A DNA stretch of 36,543 nt from assembly GCA_023253435.1 (NCBI GenBank), contig JALRGJ010000001.1, forward strand, positions 1 to 36,543, written 5' to 3'. The translations under genes were made by a program, and so were the position numbers. The notes under the pieces are model-generated. The model did not search any database. It worked only from the letters and a program-made list of their open reading frames with translations, and was not told the DNA's origin. The DNA comes from Ilumatobacteraceae bacterium. GTDB taxonomy: Bacteria > Actinomycetota > Acidimicrobiia > Acidimicrobiales > Ilumatobacteraceae. Below are positions 31,555-36,543 of this stretch, piece after piece. The stretch's first letter is position 1, and every line of letters starts with the position of its first letter.

Positions 31555-31586
31555 TGCTCTTAGAACGACCAGCGAAAGATGATCAA

Positions 31587-32216
31587 TCAGCTTTCTGTGG
31601 GAAACATTGCATCAATAAAGAAAGTGATTAATTTCCACCATTCCTCGGGCGCCGGGCCATTTTCTGCAAGAACATCGATTATGTTTGATCCAATATTGAT
31701 CACATTAAGTGCAGTTGCCACGGAACGAGGGTCAAGGTCGCTACGTAAAAAACCTTTTTGTTGCGCATCTGTCATGAGTTCAACAACCAACTCAAGATGT
31801 CGGGACTGCACATCGTGCATCATTGCTTTCAGTTCTGGATCATTTTGAGTTTCCACCAAAATAGAAAGACGACCCCACCGTTCTTTGACTTGTTTTTTAT
31901 CGTACGGGTCAATGATGAAAGGAAGAATCTGGGCTAAGTAGTCCTCTTTTGAAGTGGAAGTGTTTAAGGCAACTGAAATTGCCGAGATTGTTTCCATGCT
32001 AAAACGTCGGATTTGTTCTGCGATGGCAGCCTTGATGAGACCTTGACGATCTTCAAAGTGCCAGTACAGGGAGCCTTTTGTAACTCCCACTTCTTCAACA
32101 ATCTCATCTACTCGAACTGCGTCAATCCCTTTTTCAAGGATTGTTCGAAGTGCAACATCTATGAGTTGAGTACGTGAATCAAGGCTCTTCACCGGCTTTT
32201 TTGATTGCGGCGTCAT
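31587..32216 (-). CDS. TetR-family transcriptional regulator in operon with Gfo/Idh/MocA oxidoreductase
   Basis: The 209-residue protein has a TetR HTH with SRTQLIDVALRTILEKG, then IVEEVGVTKGSLYWHFEDRQGLIKAAI (about residues 14-62), the VTKGSLYWHF recognition helix being very typical. Its ATG overlaps the upstream oxidoreductase stop by four bases, so it is translationally coupled to that gene. It is therefore the likely regulator of the divergent oxidoreductase/aldo-keto reductase region, where an imperfect dyad is centred near 33320. The gene is certain; the target is inferred. Confidence 0.93.
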   Translation of the reverse strand: MTPQSKKPVKSLDSRTQLIDVALRTILEKGIDAVRVDEIVEEVGVTKGSLYWHFEDRQGLIKAAIAEQIRRFSMETISAISVALNTSTSKEDYLAQILPFIIDPYDKKQVKERWGRLSILVETQNDPELKAMMHDVQSRHLELVVELMTDAQQKGFLRSDLDPRSVATALNVINIGSNIIDVLAENGPAPEEWWKLITFFIDAMFPTES

Positions 32217-33286
32217 AGTCCGTACTCTTCAATGTTTACTGGTCTACCTTCGTCGATGGAACGATGCGCTGCTGCCCCCAGCACTACTGACCACATTCCA
32301 GCTAATGCATCTACTTCCACGGGGCCGTTTCCCCGTACCGCTTCCATAAAGTGCACTAGCTCTACGTAACTGGCTCCATGATGAAACCCAACATGTCCTA
32401 CTTCTGTTTCAGAAATCGGAAGCACTGTAAGTTCCTTCTTGTCTCGTAAGCCAAGATACAAATTCCCATCTCCAGGAACGGCCGCTTCTAATTTTCCAGT
32501 ATCACCCACTGCAACAATTTCTTGTTCGTTTCTTCCGCCCTCAGCAAACATGCTGAGGTCAAGTGAGGCTCTCACACCGTTCTCATAATCAACTATGACA
32601 AAGGCGTTATCTAAAATGTCTGAACGCTCGCCATTGTAGAACTCGTCAAGGTGGTTCACATCTTGACCACCACTTGCATAAACCCGAATCGGTTTTGATT
32701 GAGTGGCCAAATTCATCAGATCAAAAAAGTGGCAACACTTCTCCACAAGAGTGCCGCCAGTATTACGGCTAAAACGGTTCCAATTATCAACTTTTGTAAG
32801 GAAGGGAAATCGATGTTCTCTTATAGACAACATCTTCAAATTTCCAATGTCTCCACTATGAAGAGACTCCAAAAATTGTTTAATTGATGGCATGTAGCGA
32901 TATTCAAGACCCACCCAGGTGACTTCGGTTCGAGATTTAGCTTTCTCAACAATTACCTTGCAGTCGTCCACTGTTGTGCACATTGGCTTTTCCACCATGA
33001 CAGGGATACTTGTATTGAGTACATCATCCAAAATTTTTTTGTGTGTGTGATTAGGCGATGCGATGATGAGTGCATCTACTAAATCTGCATTCAATAAATC
33101 TTGGTGATGAGTGAAAGCAGTGACAGAGGACCAATTTTCACCAAGCGTGGCTCTAGCCCAATTCAATGGTTCTTCATTCGGATCTGAAACAGCGGTGACT
33201 ACCGCGTCGCTGATAGGGAGAAGATTGCGTAGGTGTTCGCATCCCATCATTCCTGTGCCGATGACACCAAATCGCATAGTGCTCAT
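32213..33286 (-). CDS. Gfo/Idh/MocA family oxidoreductase
   Basis: The 357-residue protein has the N-terminal Rossmann motif FGVIGTGMMGCEH and the family's EKP motif in VMVEKPMCTTVDD. The C-terminal alpha/beta domain has GGTLVEKCCHFFDLM, containing the conserved substrate His. Members use NAD(P) on sugars, inositols and amino sugars, and some (GH109, GH188) are NAD-dependent glycosidases. Nothing readable by eye distinguishes these. A TAGGCT -10 box lies seven bases before the ATG at 33286, so the mRNA is probably leaderless. It is divergent across 81 bases from an aldo-keto reductase plus SsuD-like monooxygenase, which suggests joint metabolism of a sugar-like, possibly sulfonated, compound. 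Confidence 0.93.
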   Translation of the reverse strand: MSTMRFGVIGTGMMGCEHLRNLLPISDAVVTAVSDPNEEPLNWARATLGENWSSVTAFTHHQDLLNADLVDALIIASPNHTHKKILDDVLNTSIPVMVEKPMCTTVDDCKVIVEKAKSRTEVTWVGLEYRYMPSIKQFLESLHSGDIGNLKMLSIREHRFPFLTKVDNWNRFSRNTGGTLVEKCCHFFDLMNLATQSKPIRVYASGGQDVNHLDEFYNGERSDILDNAFVIVDYENGVRASLDLSMFAEGGRNEQEIVAVGDTGKLEAAVPGDGNLYLGLRDKKELTVLPISETEVGHVGFHHGASYVELVHFMEAVRGNGPVEVDALAGMWSVVLGAAAHRSIDEGRPVNIEEYGL

Positions 33287-33293
33287 TTACCAG

Positions 33294-33299
33294 AGCCTA
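33294..33299 (-). promoter_or_regulatory. Leaderless -10 box of the Gfo/Idh/MocA-TetR operon
   Basis: TAGGCT on the minus strand lies seven bases before the ATG at 33286. The same hexamer is the -10 box of the large exported protein gene. Confidence 0.45.
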
Positions 33300-33355
33300 C
33301 GCACCGGAAAGAAGTGGCGACACCAGTGCCTCTCCTGACATTTGGGAAACACGAG

Positions 33356-33361
33356 TAATCT
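33356..33361 (+). promoter_or_regulatory. Leaderless -10 box of the aldo-keto reductase operon
   Basis: TAATCT lies six bases before the ATG at 33368, with no ribosome site present. It faces away from the divergent -10 box at 33294-33299. An imperfect dyad (AGTGGCGACACCAGT, 33313-33327, 11 of 15 bases symmetric) lies between the two and may be a shared operator. Confidence 0.42.
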
Positions 33362-33367
33362 TGCACA

Positions 33368-34273
33368 ATGTCAAACAATCTGGTCTCTGACTCTCTGCGT
33401 CGATTGGGAGAGAACGTAGAAGTTGGCCCCATTGCTTTTGGTTGCTGGCGATTTGTCGGCACATCTGACACAGAGAACGCACGCCTTATCTCTCACGCTG
33501 TGGATCTGGGGATGAATTTTGTAGATAACGCTGATGTCTACGGACTGGATTGGGGTGGGAACGGATTCGGTGCTTGTGAAGATGCTTTAGGGCGAGTACT
33601 CGCATTGCAACCTTCACTTCGCAGCCAAATAGTTCTCGCTACAAAAGGTGGGATTATTCCTGGAGTTCCATACGACTCATCAGGAACGTATCTCATATCT
33701 GCATGTGAAGCATCGTTGCGCAGAATGAATGTTGAACACATTGATCTTTATCAAATTCATCGACCTGACTTATTTACTCACCCTGAAGAAATTGCCGCTG
33801 CATTTGTTTCACTGCGTGATCGAGGCTTGGTATCTATGTTTGGGGTTACTAATTACACACCTGCGCAAATATCAGCATTGGCTGCATTTGTGGATGAACC
33901 ACTTGTTTCTTCACAGGTCGAATTCTCTTGTTCATCATTGAGCCCTCTGCGAGATGGCACTTTAGATATGTGCATAGAACATGAACTCACCCCCTTTGCG
34001 TGGAGTCCGTTGGCAGGTGGGCGTATTGCTACGGGTGAAGGAATTCCCGTGTCTCTTATTTCTGTACTTGATGAATTAGCAGTGAGAGAAAGAGTCTCTC
34101 GTGCTGCAATCGCAATTGCATTTCTACTCGCGCATCCCTCTGATGTTGTTGCGATCGTAGGTACCCAAAACAGTGAACGATTATCAGATGTATCATCGGC
34201 TAAGAGCGTGTGTCTTACTCGTGAGGATGTGTACCGAATCGTGGTGGCCAGTGAGGGTGTGCCATTGCCATGA
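33368..34273 (+). CDS. Aldo/keto reductase
   Basis: The 301-residue TIM-barrel protein carries the aldo-keto reductase tetrad: Asp and Tyr in FVDNADVYGLD, Lys in VLATKGG and His in YQIHRPD. The cofactor-binding end is AIAFLLAHPSDVVAIVGTQNSERL. It resembles the YdhF/general-stress AKR subgroup that reduces sugar aldehydes and ketones with NADPH. It overlaps the following sulfonate-monooxygenase-like gene by four bases, meaning stoichiometric coupled expression. In the sulfoquinovose monooxygenase pathway an AKR reduces the 6-oxo-glucose product of the monooxygenase to glucose; the gene pair here would suit such a role, but this is inference. The leaderless -10 box sets the start. Confidence 0.92.
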   Translation: MSNNLVSDSLRRLGENVEVGPIAFGCWRFVGTSDTENARLISHAVDLGMNFVDNADVYGLDWGGNGFGACEDALGRVLALQPSLRSQIVLATKGGIIPGVPYDSSGTYLISACEASLRRMNVEHIDLYQIHRPDLFTHPEEIAAAFVSLRDRGLVSMFGVTNYTPAQISALAAFVDEPLVSSQVEFSCSSLSPLRDGTLDMCIEHELTPFAWSPLAGGRIATGEGIPVSLISVLDELAVRERVSRAAIAIAFLLAHPSDVVAIVGTQNSERLSDVSSAKSVCLTREDVYRIVVASEGVPLP

Positions 34274-35331
34274 CTTCTGTGCACGGTGAAATGGAGTTCT
34301 CATGGTTTGGTGCGCTCTGCGATGACGACTACGAGCAGATTGGGCTAGTCAACCAAGATCTTCGAAGCAGTTGGGAACATTGTCGCAATATTGTTGTCGA
34401 TGCTGAAAAAGCGGGCTATGACAATATTTTGTTGCCTTCCGGTTACTCACTTGGTATTGACACAGTTTCTTTTGCGTCTTCTATTGCTCCATTGACGTCA
34501 AACATCAAGCTTTTAGTAGCGGTGCGATGTGGTGAGATGTGGCCCCCTCAACTTGCCCGCCAACTTGCAACGCTCAACCAAACATTGAACGGCCGATTGA
34601 CCATCAACATCATTTCTTCTGAGATGCCAGGAGAATCTCTTGGAGGACCCTCTCGCTACGCACGGACATTAGAAGTAATGAATGTGGTTCGCACATTGAT
34701 GAAAGGAGACCGAATTGATCACGATGGTGACTTTTACTCTTTCCACCTTGATGCTCCAAGAATTTCAGTTGAGCAGCCTGTAGACGCACGTTTTTATTTT
34801 GGTGGACTTAGTGATGAAGCAAGGGAAGTAGCTGCCCAGGGCGCAGATGTTTATCTGATGTGGCCCGACACTGAGGACGAAATTGCCCAAATTATTGATG
34901 ATGTGACGCAGCGCGCACATCGATACGGCAGAAAAATTCAATTTGGATACCGGTGCCACGTTGTAGTCCGATCCTCGGAAGAGGAAGCGCTTCAGGCAGC
35001 TCATCACCTCGTAGCTGCAGTTGATGCTGAAGAAGGTGAACGCATCAGATCGAGCTCATTGGATTCACGCAGTATTGGTGTGCGCCGACAAGCAGAACTT
35101 CGAGATACTGCATCTAATGATGGCTTTGCTGAGCCGTATTTATGGACAGGAATAGGGCGAGCCAGAAGCGGTTGTGGGGCTGCGATAGTGGGAACACCCC
35201 AACAAGTTGCAGACAAAATCAATCGCTATCGCAACATGGGAATTAGCGCTTTTATTCTGTCTGGTTACCCGCATAGAGAAGAATGTATGCGATTTGCTAG
35301 AGAAGTTTTGCCTCTGCTCAGGAGTTCGTAA
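34270..35331 (+). CDS. LLM-class FMNH2-dependent monooxygenase, SsuD/sulfonate-monooxygenase-like
   Basis: The 353-residue luciferase-like protein retains the residues that mark SsuD-type sulfonate monooxygenases. FGYRCHVVV gives Arg228 and His230 (SsuD Arg226/His228), GRARSGCG gives Arg297, and LSGYPHREE gives Tyr333 (SsuD Tyr331). The loop before EMWPPQLARQLATLNQ corresponds to the flavin site. Such enzymes use FMNH2 from a separate reductase and O2 to split C-S bonds, releasing sulfite and an aldehyde. No flavin reductase is visible in the window. It overlaps the AKR by four bases and is followed 23 bases later by another luciferase-family gene. The substrate is unknown; a sulfonate such as sulfoquinovose is a reasonable hypothesis. 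Confidence 0.9.
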   Translation: MTSVHGEMEFSWFGALCDDDYEQIGLVNQDLRSSWEHCRNIVVDAEKAGYDNILLPSGYSLGIDTVSFASSIAPLTSNIKLLVAVRCGEMWPPQLARQLATLNQTLNGRLTINIISSEMPGESLGGPSRYARTLEVMNVVRTLMKGDRIDHDGDFYSFHLDAPRISVEQPVDARFYFGGLSDEAREVAAQGADVYLMWPDTEDEIAQIIDDVTQRAHRYGRKIQFGYRCHVVVRSSEEEALQAAHHLVAAVDAEEGERIRSSSLDSRSIGVRRQAELRDTASNDGFAEPYLWTGIGRARSGCGAAIVGTPQQVADKINRYRNMGISAFILSGYPHREECMRFAREVLPLLRSS

Positions 35332-35354
35332 GTTCATCGTGTCAGAATAAATTC

Positions 35355-36314
35355 ATGACTCGCCTTGGCTATCAAATACCAAACTTCACCTATCCCGCCG
35401 GAACAAACATTTTCAATAGTGTTGTAGAGCAAGCTAAGGCTGCCGAGGCCGCCGGCTTTGACCGTGTCTTGGTGATGGATCACTTTTATCAACTTCCCGG
35501 CATCGGTGTTCATTCAGAACCAATGATGGAGTGTTACACGATGTTGTCTGCACTGGCTCAACACACATCAAAAGTGCGATTGTCTGCGTTAGTGACGGGG
35601 AATACATATCGAAATCCCACATTGTTGGCAAAAACCATCACATCTCTTGATCATGTCTCACAAGGACGAGCCACTTTGGGAATTGGTGCGGGTTGGTTTG
35701 AATTAGAACACAACTCATTGGGATATGAGTTTGGAACTTTTACGGATCGATTTGAGAAATTAGAAGAAGCGCTTAACATCATTATCCCAATGCTTCGAGG
35801 CGAGGAAGTGACATTCACCGGAAAACACTATTCAGTATCTCAAGCTGTGAACTCGCCAGCACCTATCTCACGAATTCCCATAATGATTGGTGGAAGTGGC
35901 GAGAAAAAGACACTGCGGATGGTTGCTCAGTACGCCGATGAATCCAACTTGTCCAGAGGGACGGCAGACGAGGTAAAACACAAACTTGAGGTGTTAGACG
36001 AGCATTGTGGTCGTCTCGGGCGAAACAGGTCAGACATCAAAGTCACAAAAATGACAATGGTATGTGTCGCTCCCACAATGGAACAGGCCATGGCTGATGC
36101 TCGTGCACTTGCGGGTGTTAAGGGCTGGTCCAATGAGGTGATCGAGATGATCAAAGGAATGATTATTTTCGGAGACCCAGACACTGTGGGTGAACAAATT
36201 CAAGAATTTGTTGACGCAGGGATTGATGGGCTCACGATCAATCTTCCCATCAACGGCCACATCACTGAAAGAATTTCTCTCGTAGGCGAGATTGCAAACA
36301 AAATTCTTAACTAG
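35355..36314 (+). CDS. LLM-class F420-dependent oxidoreductase
   Basis: The 319-residue protein is a luciferase-like monooxygenase-fold enzyme of the F420-dependent type (TIGR03560-like). It has LGYQIPNFTYP at the N-terminus, AAEAAGFDRVLVMDHFYQLPG, then RATLGIGAGWFELEHNSLGYEFGTFTDRFEKLEEAL and PIMIGGSGEKKTLRMVAQYADESNL. These are the standard blocks of actinobacterial F420 oxidoreductases; F420 binding itself is inferred from family. The catalysed reduction or oxidation is unknown. It lies 23 bases after the SsuD-like gene on the same strand and may be cotranscribed. It converges on the SNF2 helicase gene, only nine bases apart. Confidence 0.9.
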   Translation: MTRLGYQIPNFTYPAGTNIFNSVVEQAKAAEAAGFDRVLVMDHFYQLPGIGVHSEPMMECYTMLSALAQHTSKVRLSALVTGNTYRNPTLLAKTITSLDHVSQGRATLGIGAGWFELEHNSLGYEFGTFTDRFEKLEEALNIIIPMLRGEEVTFTGKHYSVSQAVNSPAPISRIPIMIGGSGEKKTLRMVAQYADESNLSRGTADEVKHKLEVLDEHCGRLGRNRSDIKVTKMTMVCVAPTMEQAMADARALAGVKGWSNEVIEMIKGMIIFGDPDTVGEQIQEFVDAGIDGLTINLPINGHITERISLVGEIANKILN

Positions 36315-36323
36315 ACAATTTCT

Positions 36324-36543
36324 TTACTGAATTTCGTCGTTATCAAGCATTTTTTGTAATTGAGTAGCAATAGAGGAGCTGCGTGAATCGGTAGCCATTC
36401 GACTCTCATATTTCACGGCACTGTCATGTGCATATGCAAAAAACTCTTGCTCTTTTGCATTGATCAACGCGACAAGATGCTCATCCACGGTGTTTTTAGC
36501 AAGAAGGCGGTGAACAACAACCTGTCTGCTTTGTCCCATGCGG
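36324..36543 (-). CDS. SNF2-family helicase, C-terminal fragment (5' part outside window)
   Basis: Only the last 72 residues lie in the window. They begin with RMGQSRQVVVHRLLAKNTVDEHL, the helicase motif VI of SNF2/Rad54-like ATPases (usually HRxGQxxxVxVxRLxxxxTxE). A short C-terminal tail follows, with a charged helix and ending TQLQKMLDNDEIQ. SNF2 proteins are DNA translocases acting on protein-DNA complexes. The fragment is in frame to the right edge without interruption, so it is a truncated view rather than a pseudogene. Confidence 0.85.
   Translation of the reverse strand, partial: RMGQSRQVVVHRLLAKNTVDEHLVALINAKEQEFFAYAHDSAVKYESRMATDSRSSSIATQLQKMLDNDEIQ

Noticed and set aside
1..36543. 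CRISPR arrays, IS elements, tRNA/rRNA genes, prophage
   Set aside because: No spaced direct repeats, transposase or integrase frames, or recognisable RNA genes were found by reading; a tRNAscan or Rfam search was not possible.

Overview
The window looks like a chromosomal segment of a low-to-mid GC (mid-40s % by eye) aquatic actinobacterium, most likely an Acidimicrobiia/Ilumatobacter-type lineage. The reasons are a CtpE-like P-type ATPase, F420/FMN luciferase-family oxidoreductases, an SCO6745-family protein, many TetR regulators with xenobiotic/aromatic enzymes, and a heliorhodopsin close to the freshwater actinobacterial type protein 48C12. Promoters repeatedly show the actinobacterial leaderless layout: a TAnnnT -10 box six to eight bases before the ATG. 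Gene density is very high, with no gene-free stretch above about 135 bases. No rRNA, tRNA, IS element, phage gene or CRISPR array was seen. The assignment is inference from gene content.

Layout. (1) 1-739: 5' part of a serine hydrolase gene running off the left edge. (2) 840-9633: a cytochrome P450, then two divergent gene strings around a 22-bp perfect palindrome (6902-6923). Leftward: FAH-family hydrolase, arylsulfatase, phosphotransferase, small carboxymuconolactone-decarboxylase-like protein. Rightward: a single-domain VOC protein with a His-His-Glu triad, TetR regulator, MhpA-like flavin hydroxylase and a 53-residue protein with two CxxC pairs. Together these fit desulfation, hydroxylation, ring cleavage and hydrolysis of an aromatic substrate. 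(3) 9637-17445: SCO6745-family protein, SurE, a Baeyer-Villiger monooxygenase, a two-gene ABC exporter and a CtpE-like cation ATPase. (4) 17565-19944: two exported proteases (trypsin-like, matrixin-like) and a second CMD protein. (5) 20033-22623: a YgiD/DODA-type extradiol dioxygenase plus an FMN alpha-hydroxy-acid oxidase, then a TetR gene. (6) 22678-30910: a 1333-residue exported protein of unknown role, heliorhodopsin, a DHRS12-like SDR, a nitroreductase and a YtcJ-like amidohydrolase. (7) 30938-36543: two TetR genes, a Gfo/Idh/MocA oxidoreductase divergent from an aldo-keto reductase overlapped by an SsuD-like sulfonate monooxygenase, an F420-type luciferase-family protein, and the C-terminus of an SNF2 helicase at the right edge.

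Most interesting points. The heliorhodopsin gene is preceded by a 36-base near-perfect hairpin (16 pairs, GUGA tetraloop) whose 3' arm contains the Shine-Dalgarno sequence, which suggests translational or operator control of a photoreceptor. The aryl-sulfate/aromatic module has a visible operator and regulator. The Gfo/Idh/MocA + aldo-keto reductase + SsuD-like trio has the same enzyme classes as sulfoquinovose monooxygenase pathways. A matrixin-like protease gene has a 22-bp inverted repeat across its -10 box and start codon.
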